A DNA stretch of 64,000 nt from Dokdonella_A sp963758365. GTDB lineage: Bacteria > Pseudomonadota > Gammaproteobacteria > Xanthomonadales > Rhodanobacteraceae. The stretch spans positions 744,001 through 808,000 of the forward strand of contig CAVWVB010000001.1 in NCBI GenBank assembly GCA_963758365.1. Reading direction: 5' to 3'. Below the pieces are notes generated by a model, which had not been told where the DNA came from, made no database searches, and saw only the letters and a program-made list of their open reading frames with translations. This document shows positions 10,898 through 19,208 of this stretch, one piece after another. The stretch's first letter is position 1. Each line of letters begins with the position of its first letter. The translations under genes and the position numbers were made by a program.

Positions 10898-11166
10898 ATG
10901 GCCTTTGGCAAAGCCTCGGGCATGTGAGCGACAAACGGGGCTACGTTGTCGGTTTTGTCGAAAAATGCAAATTCGACGCCGACCCTGTCGCGCTGGAGGT
11001 CGCTGCTGCGCTGCGCAGCGATCCGGCTGTCGTTGCCGATCTTCGCTATCAGTACAGCTTTGCGGTCAGCGCGGTGCTTAATATCGGCGGGGTCAGGACG
11101 AGTTTGGAGGATGCGCTTGCCGCGCTCGGCGCTGTACCGAAATCGGCGGGAATTGAACTGCAATGA
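10894..11166 (+). CDS. Truncated paralog of the DUF6090-like membrane protein (C-terminal part)
   Basis: This 90-residue product has no membrane helix. Its residues from about 25 on, CKFDADPVALEVAAALRSDP and VVADLRYQYSFAVSAV, align with the C-terminal part of the next gene's product (CRLDVSDAEIAAAAAELVKD, VLPDLRFHFSTINSAV). It looks like a remnant that lost its membrane anchor and N-terminal domain, or a fragment kept in frame. The start overlaps the upstream stop (ATGA at 10894) and its own stop overlaps the following start (ATGA at 11163). This suggests translational coupling, so it may still be expressed. Confidence 0.6.
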   Translation: MNGLWQSLGHVSDKRGYVVGFVEKCKFDADPVALEVAAALRSDPAVVADLRYQYSFAVSAVLNIGGVRTSLEDALAALGAVPKSAGIELQ

Positions 11167-11951
11167 TCAGCGCCCGCGTGATCGAACTCATCAGGCAGCA
11201 GCACTGGACCGCGGCAGTCATCGAACTGGGCATCGTCGTACTGGGCGTATTCATCGGCATCCAGGCATCGAACTGGAATGCGGCGCAGGTGGACAGGAAG
11301 AAAGGCGAGGAATTCGCTGCGCGCCTGCTGCAGGATCTGCGTCAGGATCTGGTCGGCCGTGAGCGGATGATCGCGTACTACCAGTCGGTCCAGGACAGTG
11401 CGGGGAAAGCGGCCGTCCTGCTCGGAAGTCCCGCGCCCGACCCGAAGACGCTGGTCGTCAACGCTTATCGCGCCACCGAATACAACTACTATCTGATGTT
11501 TCGCGCAACCTGGGACGAACTCGTGTCGTCCGGCGAAATCGGCATTCTGCCGTCGAACATCGACGAGAACGACATTTCGACGTTCTTCACTTTCGACTCC
11601 GGCAGGGATGCCAAGGACGCATTTGAGCGGTCACCGTACCGGCAGCGGGTTCGGCGGATCATTCCGCAGGCGGTGCAACAGGCGATCCGCGCGGGTTGCA
11701 GCGACGAGATGGATGAGATCGGCAACGTCGTGGCATTCAGGCCCGAATGCAGGCTCGATGTATCCGACGCCGAGATCGCCGCCGCGGCCGCAGAACTGGT
11801 CAAGGATCCGGATGTCCTGCCCGACCTTCGATTCCATTTTTCGACCATCAATTCTGCAGTCAACAGCATCAGCGGGGATGTTGTCCTGCTCAAGCGCGCG
11901 ATTGCCTCGTTCGACGAGAACAAGGCGCAACCTGCTGACCGAGCGAAGTGA
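11163..11951 (+). CDS. DUF6090-like single-helix membrane protein
   Basis: A 262-residue protein with a short cytoplasmic N-terminus, one membrane helix at about 17-37 (VIELGIVVLGVFIGIQASNW) and a helical domain after it. The N-terminus and NWNAAQVDRKK junction resemble DUF6090-type proteins, whose function is unknown. The middle has YNYYLMFRATWDELVSSGEI, a patch likely to be conserved. It is chained by ATGA overlap to the truncated paralog upstream and lies 23 bases before the third TolB/TPR gene, so the whole run is probably one operon. The family name is from memory and not checked. Confidence 0.65.
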   Translation: MISARVIELIRQQHWTAAVIELGIVVLGVFIGIQASNWNAAQVDRKKGEEFAARLLQDLRQDLVGRERMIAYYQSVQDSAGKAAVLLGSPAPDPKTLVVNAYRATEYNYYLMFRATWDELVSSGEIGILPSNIDENDISTFFTFDSGRDAKDAFERSPYRQRVRRIIPQAVQQAIRAGCSDEMDEIGNVVAFRPECRLDVSDAEIAAAAAELVKDPDVLPDLRFHFSTINSAVNSISGDVVLLKRAIASFDENKAQPADRAK

Positions 11952-11974
11952 TGTCGCCTCGAAGGACCAATGGG

Positions 11975-14041
11975 ATGTCGCTTCTCGCGGAACTCAAGCA
12001 ACGCAAGCTGGTGCAGTGGGCGTTTGCTTACGTTGCCGCTGCGTTCGCGCTGTTGCAGGGCATCGACATCGTTGCGCAGCGATTCGCGTGGCCAGACGCG
12101 ATCGAACGCGGATTGATCATCGCGGCCTGCGTCGGATTCTTCGTTGCGCTTCTGCTCGCCTGGTACCACGGCGAGCGCGGCGCGCAGAAATTCAGCGGCG
12201 CGGAACTGCTGCTGCTGGCACTGGTGCTGGCGATCGGCGGGGGCCTGCTGTGGAAATTTTCGGCAAGCCCGCCCGCGCCGGTTGTCGCCTCCGCATCGAC
12301 ACCGACTTCCAAATCGGATTCCGCGGCGAACGTCGTTTCGGGAACAGCGATTCCATCGAAATCCATCGCCGTGCTGCCGTTCGAGAATCTCAGTGAGGAG
12401 AAGGCCAACGGCTACTTCGCCAGCGGCATCCAGGACCAGATCCTGACCGGGCTTTCCCGGATCGGCGACCTCAAGGTGATCTCGCGGACCTCGACACAGA
12501 AGTACGCCAGTCGCCCCGACAACCTCTCGCAGATCGCTAAGGAGCTCGGCGTCGCCCACATCCTTGAGGGCAGCGTGCAGAAGGCCGGCAACCGGGTGCG
12601 GATCAACGTGCAGCTGATCAAGGCGGCTTCCGACAGCCACCTGTGGGCGCAGACGTATGACCGCACCCTCGAGGACGTGTTCGCGGTCGAGAGCGAGGTC
12701 GCGCAGAAGATCGCCGAGTCGTTGGCCGCCAACCTCAGCCGGGGCGAGCGCGAGGCGGTGACGCACAAGCCGACGACGATTCCTGCGGCCTACGACGCCT
12801 ACCTGCGGGCGCGCGCCTTCAACGCCGCGGTTGCGCAGACCCGGCAGCAGCAGGACGCCGTCCTCGACGGCTACCGCGACGCGGTGCGGCTGGATCCGAA
12901 TTTCGCGCTGGCCTGGGCGGAACTTGCGCGCGAGTCCTTCCGCACCGGCTGGGAGGGACTGGATCCGTCCGGCGGCCTGCAGGCCGAGGGTGAGCGGGCG
13001 CTTGCCCGGGCCACCGATCTGGCACCGGATTCGCCGCAAACCGCGATCGCACGCGGCGTATACATGTATTACGTGCAACTCGACTTCAGCGGGGCGCTGG
13101 CCATCATGAATGCATTGAAGGCCAAACTGCCCAACGACGCCGACCTGTGGGCGTGGGCCGGCTACCTGAGTCGGCGGCTCGGGCAGTTTCAGGAGTCGAT
13201 CGCCGACTTCGAACACGCGCATGCGCTCTCGCCCAATGACGGCAACATCGCTTACCACCTCGCGGTTTCCGTGATCAGCGCGGGCGACTGCCGGCGCGGC
13301 GTGCCCGATCTCGATGCCGCATTGGTGCTGGCGCCCGACAATACCCATGCGGTGGCAATGAAGATGCAGTGCGCCTGGGCCGACGGCGACCTGCCGCGCG
13401 CGGCTGCCTATCTGCAGACCGCGGATGCCAGGCTGCCGGTTGTGCAGGGACTGCACGGCGTGCAACTGCTGATGCGGCGCGATTACGCCGCGGCAGCAAA
13501 GGCGTTGCAGCGTGCAAGCGACGGCAACGATGACACCCTGATCGACGCGTTCCTCGGCGGATACCTGCCGGCGCGGATCGAATTCCAGCTTCAGTTGGCG
13601 CTGGCTCAGCAACGCGGCGGAGAAACGGCGCGCGCGCAGGCGACCTACCGGCAAGTGCAGGCGGAGGCGAACAAGGCGCTGGCAGACAAGCCTGGCAGCC
13701 GCTATGTCGAGACCGGCTGGCATTGCGCGCTGGGTCTGGCGCTGGCCGGGCTGGGCGAACGTGAGGCAGCCGCGGCGCAGGGCCGGATTGCGCTGTCGCT
13801 GGTGCCTGAAAGCGCGGATCACCTCGAAGGCCCCGTCTGGACCTGGTACGACGCGCGCATCCTCGCGCTCAGCGGCAATGCGGCAGACGCGGTGCCGGTG
13901 TTGCGGCACCTGCTGCGGACACCGGCCTCCCTCATCAGCGCGGAGAACCTGCGCAATGAGCCGTTCTGGGACGCGATCCGCGACGACCCACGCTTCCAGG
14001 CCCTGACCGGGCGGAAAGGGTCCTCCGGGGGCAAGCCATGA
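11975..14041 (+). CDS. TolB-like/TPR membrane protein 3 (N-module B, TolB type STQKYASRP)
   Basis: A 688-residue protein. Its N-module differs from the first two: MSLLAELKQRKLVQWAFAYV, then the GIDIVAQRF helix and LLAWYHGERGAQKFSG, with a third helix at about 77-93. The TolB-like domain (about 128-255) matches protein 2, not its own N-module partner: SIAVLPFENLSEEKAN, YFASGIQDQILTGL, ISRTSTQKYASRP, DVFAVESEV. TPR repeats follow to about 650. The start ATG 11975 has GAAGGA upstream; GTG 11948 and ATG 11951 are alternatives. Its stop overlaps the start of an orphan module as ATGA. Confidence 0.87.
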   Translation: MSLLAELKQRKLVQWAFAYVAAAFALLQGIDIVAQRFAWPDAIERGLIIAACVGFFVALLLAWYHGERGAQKFSGAELLLLALVLAIGGGLLWKFSASPPAPVVASASTPTSKSDSAANVVSGTAIPSKSIAVLPFENLSEEKANGYFASGIQDQILTGLSRIGDLKVISRTSTQKYASRPDNLSQIAKELGVAHILEGSVQKAGNRVRINVQLIKAASDSHLWAQTYDRTLEDVFAVESEVAQKIAESLAANLSRGEREAVTHKPTTIPAAYDAYLRARAFNAAVAQTRQQQDAVLDGYRDAVRLDPNFALAWAELARESFRTGWEGLDPSGGLQAEGERALARATDLAPDSPQTAIARGVYMYYVQLDFSGALAIMNALKAKLPNDADLWAWAGYLSRRLGQFQESIADFEHAHALSPNDGNIAYHLAVSVISAGDCRRGVPDLDAALVLAPDNTHAVAMKMQCAWADGDLPRAAAYLQTADARLPVVQGLHGVQLLMRRDYAAAAKALQRASDGNDDTLIDAFLGGYLPARIEFQLQLALAQQRGGETARAQATYRQVQAEANKALADKPGSRYVETGWHCALGLALAGLGEREAAAAQGRIALSLVPESADHLEGPVWTWYDARILALSGNAADAVPVLRHLLRTPASLISAENLRNEPFWDAIRDDPRFQALTGRKGSSGGKP

Positions 14042-14190
14042 CTGACTTCCGGCAACGCCTGAAACGACGCAAGCTGGTGGGGTTGACATTGGCCGGTATC
14101 GCCGCAGCATTCGCGCTGTTGCAGCGCGTGGATATCGTCGCGCAGCGCTTCGGGGAGCGCGTAAACGGGTCTGCGGCCAGCGGAAATTGA
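14038..14190 (+). pseudogene. Orphan 50-residue copy of N-module B
   Basis: The reading frame begins with an ATGA overlap with the previous gene and encodes MTDFRQRLKRRKLVGLTLAG and then AAAFALLQRVDIVAQRF, before a stop. It copies the first 38 or so residues of the next gene (MNDFLQRLKQRKLVQWAVAY, AAAFALLQGIDIVAHQF), which starts 165 bases later. It therefore looks like a partial tandem duplication of the 5' end of gene 4, or the stub of a deleted fifth family member. It could encode a tiny one-helix membrane peptide, but I treat it as a remnant. Confidence 0.6.
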
Positions 14191-14202
14191 ACGGGTCAGT
14201 CA

Positions 14203-15939
14203 TTGAACGACTTTCTGCAACGCCTGAAGCAACGCAAGCTCGTGCAGTGGGCCGTTGCATACATCGCGGCGGCGTTCGCGTTGTTGCAGGGCATCGACAT
14301 CGTTGCCCACCAATTCGGTTGGCCGGACGGATTGCAGCGCGGCATCACCCTGGCGATGGTGCTCGGATTCCTTGTCGCGCTGTTGTTGGCCTGGTTTCAC
14401 GGCGAGCGCGGTGCACAGAAGGTTTCCGGCACGGAGTTGCTGTTGCTGATACTGCTGCTCGGAATCGGCGGTGGTTTGCTGTGGCATTTTGCCGATGTGC
14501 CGAAGTCGACCGCGAATTCCCCAACGGCTGCAGCCGGCGACGCGGCTACCGCAGTGACTGCCGTTGCGCCCGCGGACAGCGGAAATTCCATTGCGGTGCT
14601 GCCTTTCGTCGACATGAGCCAGGCCCATGACCAGGAGTATTTCTCCGATGGCCTGTCCGAGGAATTGCTCAACCAGCTCGCGCAGATTCCGCAACTGCGC
14701 GTCATCGCGCGTACCTCGTCGTTCTCGTTCAAGGGCAAGCACGTCGATGTCGCGACCATCGCCAGGGCGCTCAACGTGGCCCACATCCTGGAAGGCAGCG
14801 TGCGCAAGGACGGCAATACCCTGCGCATCACCGCGCAGTTGATCCGCGCCGCCGACAGCTCGCACCTGTGGTCGCAGACCTACGACCGCACGCTGACCGA
14901 CATCTTCAAGGTGCAGGACGAGATTTCCAGTGACGTCGTGGCTGCGCTCAAGCTCAAGCTGTTGCCGGCGCAGCAGCCGTCCGGCCTGCAGCGCACCCGC
15001 AATGCCGGGGCGTACCAGCTGTACCTGCTGGGCAAGGACATCGAGCTGCGGGGCGAACATTCGCGCGCAGTGCGGGTGCTGCGCGAGGCTGTCGCGATGG
15101 ATCCGGGCTACGCCAACGCATGGGCCGAGCTGGCCATTGCCACCGACGAGATGGCGAACAACCAGGACAGCCAGGCGAAGTCGGCGCGCGACGTCAAGCT
15201 GGCGTTTGCCGCCGCGGAGCGCGCCATAGCCCTGGCGCCGGACCTGTCCCAGGGCTACGCCAGCCGCGGACTGCTGCGCTACAACCGGACATGGGACTGG
15301 CAGGGCGCACAAGCCGACTTCGAGCGCGGTTACGCGCTCGATCCCAACAATGTCGCGTTGCTGAGCTATTACGCGACCAACCTGTTCTTCATCTTCGATC
15401 GACACGATGAAGGCATCGCCATGAGCCGCAAGGCCACGCTCCTCGATCCCCTGTCCGTCCGCGCGTGGGAGGGGCTTGGCAGGCTGCTACAGGCCGACGA
15501 ACGAACCCGGGCCGCGGACGATGCATTCCGGCAAGCCATCAAGATCAATCCCGGAGCCACGTGGGGACACTACTTGCTCGGTTATGACGAGTTGAAGGCC
15601 GGAAAGGCTGAAAGCGCACTCACCCAGTTCCGGCTGATCGTGGAGGATCCCTGGGTTCTGGCGGGAACCGCGGTGGCCGAGTACGCATTGGGCCACGCGC
15701 GCGAATCGCAACAGGCACTCGACGCGCTGAAGGCTCAGTACGCCGCGGGCTACGGCTTCCAGATCGCGGCGGTCCATGCGTGGCGTGGCGAACGCGACCA
15801 GGCCTTCGAATGGCTCGAACATGCCTGGGAGCAGCACGACGCCGGCATGGCGCGCCTGCGCTACGACCCCACGATCGCCAGCCTGCGCGACGATCCGCGC
15901 TTCCTGGCACTGGTGAAGAAGATGGAGTTCCCGAAGTGA
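14203..15939 (+). CDS. TolB-like/TPR membrane protein 4 (N-module B, TolB type SSF-FKGK)
   Basis: A 578-residue protein with N-module B (MNDFLQRLKQRKLVQWAVAY, LLAWFHGERGAQKVSG, third helix about 79-95) but the TolB-like domain (129-254) of the protein 1 kind: SIAVLPFVDMSQAHDQ, YFSDGLSEELLNQL, ARTSSFSFKGK, ILEGSVRKD, DIFKVQDEI. TPR repeats run to about 560 and include the family's closing motif LRDDPRFLALVKKMEF. The start is TTG at 14203, supported by the match to the family N-terminus. It is the last gene of the run; 340 bases without a gene follow. Confidence 0.85.
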   Translation: MNDFLQRLKQRKLVQWAVAYIAAAFALLQGIDIVAHQFGWPDGLQRGITLAMVLGFLVALLLAWFHGERGAQKVSGTELLLLILLLGIGGGLLWHFADVPKSTANSPTAAAGDAATAVTAVAPADSGNSIAVLPFVDMSQAHDQEYFSDGLSEELLNQLAQIPQLRVIARTSSFSFKGKHVDVATIARALNVAHILEGSVRKDGNTLRITAQLIRAADSSHLWSQTYDRTLTDIFKVQDEISSDVVAALKLKLLPAQQPSGLQRTRNAGAYQLYLLGKDIELRGEHSRAVRVLREAVAMDPGYANAWAELAIATDEMANNQDSQAKSARDVKLAFAAAERAIALAPDLSQGYASRGLLRYNRTWDWQGAQADFERGYALDPNNVALLSYYATNLFFIFDRHDEGIAMSRKATLLDPLSVRAWEGLGRLLQADERTRAADDAFRQAIKINPGATWGHYLLGYDELKAGKAESALTQFRLIVEDPWVLAGTAVAEYALGHARESQQALDALKAQYAAGYGFQIAAVHAWRGERDQAFEWLEHAWEQHDAGMARLRYDPTIASLRDDPRFLALVKKMEFPK

Positions 15940-16279
15940 TGCCTGGGATCGCGGCAGCTGATTCGAGCGCCGCAATCTACTGCGGCATCAATTGCGTCGT
16001 TCCCGCGGGCGGGTAACCCGTAGACATCCGGTGCGTGTCACGGGGTCGCTTGGACGCTACGCGCCGATAGATTGCTCGACAACTTGCGATTACCGGCGCG
16101 CGTCCTGCGGGTCATCCGCCCGGCGATGCTCCCTTTGGCATTTCCGGATCGGGTCCAGCCAGGTTCCGCCAGCGGGCCCAGACCGCCGCAAGACGATCTG
16201 CGCTACGCACACCAGCCTGAAGCCGAAGGCGGAGTAGCGCGTGGCGCCTTCGCGGAAGCCTGCGCTCGCGGCCCGGTCC
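15940..16279. other. Intergenic region, nothing recognised
   Basis: About 340 bases between the last TolB/TPR gene and the convergent SLOG-SLATT-like gene. I see no convincing gene, T-run terminator or repeat. Confidence 0.5.
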
Positions 16280-18001
16280 CTACAGCTTGCCGTGCTCGAG
16301 CGGCCGCTCGCGGTGCATCAGCGCCCATTCGGCGTGCTCGGTGAGGGCGGCCTCGCCGAGCGCACGCAGGATATCGCGCTGGTCGTCCGGATCGGATTCC
16401 GCGTCCAGCGCCTCGCGTGCTCCCTCGAACAGATCGCCCATCAGGCGGTATTGCTTGACCAGTTCCTTGTCCGCCTTGCGAAAGGCATAGGATTCGCGCA
16501 CCGCGGCAATGATCGCAAGCATGCCGATCACCGCGACCAGGGTCGTGATCGTGTCCGCGTCCAGCCAGCGATGGAAAACTGCGAGCATGCCGCCGATCCC
16601 CATGCCGATCCACATGCAGCCGCTGCTGAGCATACGTGCACTGCGCGCGACACGGCTGCGCTCGACGGTCTTGCGCGCGTAGTAGCCCAATTGGCCGGCG
16701 CCCGTCGGTGGCCCGATCCACTCCTCGATCACCGTCGCCACCGCGGCCCCGTCGCTCTCGTGCGCGCGCAAGCCGGCCGCACGCATCACGTTGCGGATCC
16801 AGCCGAGTTCGACATCCTGTTTCTGCATGAAGTTGTCATGCGCGAAAGCCACGGAGCCGGCAGCGGAGATTCCCGCGCGTCGCCAATAGCCCTGGACGCG
16901 AAGACCTTCCGCCAGTGCCCGGTAGTCGATGTACTTGCGGTGCCAGGACCTGCGCTTGGCGATGCGATCGAGCAGCAATCCCATCGCGAACGAGGCGACG
17001 AATACATCGATCATCGGCCCCGGATTGATGAGGTCGACAGGCAGGTCGGAATAGGCCACGAAGGAAATACCCATGACCAGGGCGAGCGTGTGGATCCCGC
17101 GCATTGCAAGGTGGACACGCTTCTGGAAATGGATCGCCAATCCGTCGGCGGTCGTGAACAGGTCATCCAGCACGTCGCCCGACCCGGTCCACTTCACTGC
17201 CTGCGAAAGCCGTGCATGTTCGGCGCCGACGTGGCGCTGCATGTCGATGTTGAACTCGGCCATGCGCCGGAACATCAGTGCGTACTCGTCGGGCATGCGC
17301 GCGACCGGCGCGCGAGCCAGCGACTGGCAAAGCCAGCGCGCCTCGAGCGCGCGCAGCGGCGGCCGCGGCGGATCGATCGAACCGGGCTCGTCGTCGGTGC
17401 GCGAGCACGCGATGTGATAGACGAGGCTTTCATCGCCGCGGTCGAGCAGGGATCGCGCATCGTGGCGACGCCCGAAGGAACCCGGCAGTATCGCGTCGAG
17501 GTGGTAACGCACGATCTGGGCGGTGCCGCCAACGAGGTCCGAATCCCTGCCGTCCCAGAGTGCGAGCAGGATGTGACAGTGACTGGAGATGAAGACGCCG
17601 GCCTCGGCGTACTGTGCATCGCGTTGCTCACCGGGCGCGAGCACGCCGGTCTCGCTGTTGCGCGGCAGCAGCGGCATCTGCAGGACGTGCGCGCGTGCGC
17701 AAAGCTCGGAGAAGCGCTTTGCGCTGCCGGCTTCCACGAAGTCGTCCGCATACACCGCGGCAGGCAGCGGCAGCACGGCGATCAGGCGGGCATTGCAGGC
17801 CAGCGCCTCCTCGGCCACGATCCGGTCGCCGCCCTCGGCCAGCGCCGACAGGACCACCAGCGGAAGTTCCCGGAATCGCTCGCCGAGGTCGTGAAAGAAC
17901 GCGCGCACCAGACCATGCAGGGATGCAATCTCGTTTGCGGCGAGATTGCGGTGACTGGTGACGCCGACGATCAGCGGCGCGCGTGCTGCGGGTCGAGTCA
18001 C
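16280..18001 (-). CDS. SLOG-SLATT-like membrane protein (probable nucleotide-sensing effector)
   Basis: A protein of about 573 residues if it starts at the GTG (18001). Residues 8-170 look like a SLOG Rossmann domain: LIVGVTSHRNL, then LSALAEGGDRIVAEEAL (a GADR-like motif), ARLIAVLPL, and later ILLALWDGRDSDLVGGTAQI. Four membrane helices lie near 302-318, 330-348, 457-478 and 484-504. Between the pairs is YRALAEGLRVQGYWRRAG, typical of SLATT/DUF4231 proteins. SLOG domains bind nucleotides or nucleotide-derived ligands and SLATT domains are membrane effectors in predicted anti-phage systems. The frame stays open to ATG 18100 and ATG 18193, but that stretch is Arg/Pro-rich and looks non-coding. 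No partner synthase gene is nearby. Confidence 0.65.
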   Translation of the reverse strand: MTRPAARAPLIVGVTSHRNLAANEIASLHGLVRAFFHDLGERFRELPLVVLSALAEGGDRIVAEEALACNARLIAVLPLPAAVYADDFVEAGSAKRFSELCARAHVLQMPLLPRNSETGVLAPGEQRDAQYAEAGVFISSHCHILLALWDGRDSDLVGGTAQIVRYHLDAILPGSFGRRHDARSLLDRGDESLVYHIACSRTDDEPGSIDPPRPPLRALEARWLCQSLARAPVARMPDEYALMFRRMAEFNIDMQRHVGAEHARLSQAVKWTGSGDVLDDLFTTADGLAIHFQKRVHLAMRGIHTLALVMGISFVAYSDLPVDLINPGPMIDVFVASFAMGLLLDRIAKRRSWHRKYIDYRALAEGLRVQGYWRRAGISAAGSVAFAHDNFMQKQDVELGWIRNVMRAAGLRAHESDGAAVATVIEEWIGPPTGAGQLGYYARKTVERSRVARSARMLSSGCMWIGMGIGGMLAVFHRWLDADTITTLVAVIGMLAIIAAVRESYAFRKADKELVKQYRLMGDLFEGAREALDAESDPDDQRDILRALGEAALTEHAEWALMHRERPLEHGKL

Positions 18002-18317
18002 GGCAAACCGTCGATTGCGCGAGGGCCGTTGTCCGACCTTGCCCTGCGCCAGGCGTTGATCCTGTCGCGACGCGCGGCCTGCCCGTCGCAGAACGAACAT
18101 GTGGGCTCGGGGCTCGGACCCCACGTCTTGGAGCGATTTTCCGCCATGGACTGCCTTCGGGCGAACGCACCTCGAACCGGAATACGCCGGCAACCCGCGA
18201 CACGGGCGATTCAGCGCGCGACATCAGTGTCGCACACGGCGCAGGCACGCCACACCGGTCGGGCGCGCGCGCCCGCAGAACCGGTGCGCTAAAATGCGCG
18301 TTTCTCCGGGAGCATCA
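18002..18317. other. Divergent region between SLOG-SLATT-like gene and prpB
   Basis: It contains the possible longer 5' end of the minus-strand gene and the prpB leader. A -10-like TAAAAT at 18290-18295 lies 22 bases upstream of the prpB start. No clear -35 box or operator was identified. Confidence 0.4.
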
Positions 18318-19208
18318 ATGAGCGCACTCCATTCCGCGGGCACCCGGTTTCGCGCGGCCCTGAGCGAGGAGCAGCCGCTGCAGGTGGTCGGCGCGATCAC
18401 TGCATATGCCGCCCTGATGGCCCGCCGCACCGGGTTCAGGGCGCTTTACCTGTCCGGCGGCGGTGTCGCAGCCAATTCGCTGGGCATGCCCGATCTCGGC
18501 ATCAGCACGATGGAAGATGTGTTGACCGACATTCGCCGCATCACCGACGTGTGCGACCTGCCTCTGCTCGTCGACGTGGATACCGGCTGGGGCGGGGCCT
18601 TCAACATCGCGCGCACGGTGCGCTCGCTGATCAAGGCCGGCGCCGGCGCGATGCACATCGAGGACCAGGTCGCGGCCAAGCGCTGCGGGCATCGCCCGGG
18701 CAAGGCGATCGTGCCGAAGGGCGAGATGGTCGACCGCATCAAGGCCGCGGTCGATGCGCGCATGGATCCCGGATTCGTGGTCATGGCGCGTACCGACGCG
18801 ATCGCAGTCGAAGGACTGCAGCCCGCGATCGAACGTGCGGTTGCCTGCGTCGAGGCCGGTGCGGACATGATCTTTCCCGAGGCGATCTACACGCTGGAGC
18901 AGTACCGCGAGTTCAAAGGCGCGGTCAGGGTGCCGATCCTCGCCAACATCACCGAATTTGGACAGACGCCCTTGTTCACGACCGACGAGTTGAAGTCGGC
19001 GGGCGTGGACATCGTGCTCTACTGCTGCGGCGCGTATCGCGCGATGAACAAGGCTGCGCTGGGTTTCTACGAAACCGTGCGCCGTGATGGTACGCAGAAA
19101 GCCGTGGTGCCGATGATGCAGACGCGCGAGGAACTCTACGATTTTCTCGGCTACCACGATTACGAACGCAAGCTCGATGAACTGTTCGGCCGCGGCGGAG
19201 CGGGCTAG
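18318..19208 (+). CDS. prpB: Methylisocitrate lyase
   Basis: It cleaves 2-methylisocitrate to pyruvate and succinate, the last step of the methylcitrate cycle that disposes of propionyl-CoA. The 296-residue product has the isocitrate lyase superfamily core: SGGGVAANSLGMPD, DVDTGWGGAFN (Mg-binding Asp residues, about 86-95) and the catalytic loop KRCGH at 121-125, with MARTDA and PEAIY after it. The start ATG 18318 follows GGGAGCATCA; the frame is open upstream but carries no homology. It is followed by a 1-base overlap with a small gene and then prpC. Confidence 0.95.
   Translation: MSALHSAGTRFRAALSEEQPLQVVGAITAYAALMARRTGFRALYLSGGGVAANSLGMPDLGISTMEDVLTDIRRITDVCDLPLLVDVDTGWGGAFNIARTVRSLIKAGAGAMHIEDQVAAKRCGHRPGKAIVPKGEMVDRIKAAVDARMDPGFVVMARTDAIAVEGLQPAIERAVACVEAGADMIFPEAIYTLEQYREFKGAVRVPILANITEFGQTPLFTTDELKSAGVDIVLYCCGAYRAMNKAALGFYETVRRDGTQKAVVPMMQTREELYDFLGYHDYERKLDELFGRGGAG

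Noticed and set aside
16241..18292. Plus-strand frame opposite the SLOG-SLATT-like gene
   Set aside because: Antisense shadow. The minus-strand protein has membrane helices and domain motifs; this one has none.
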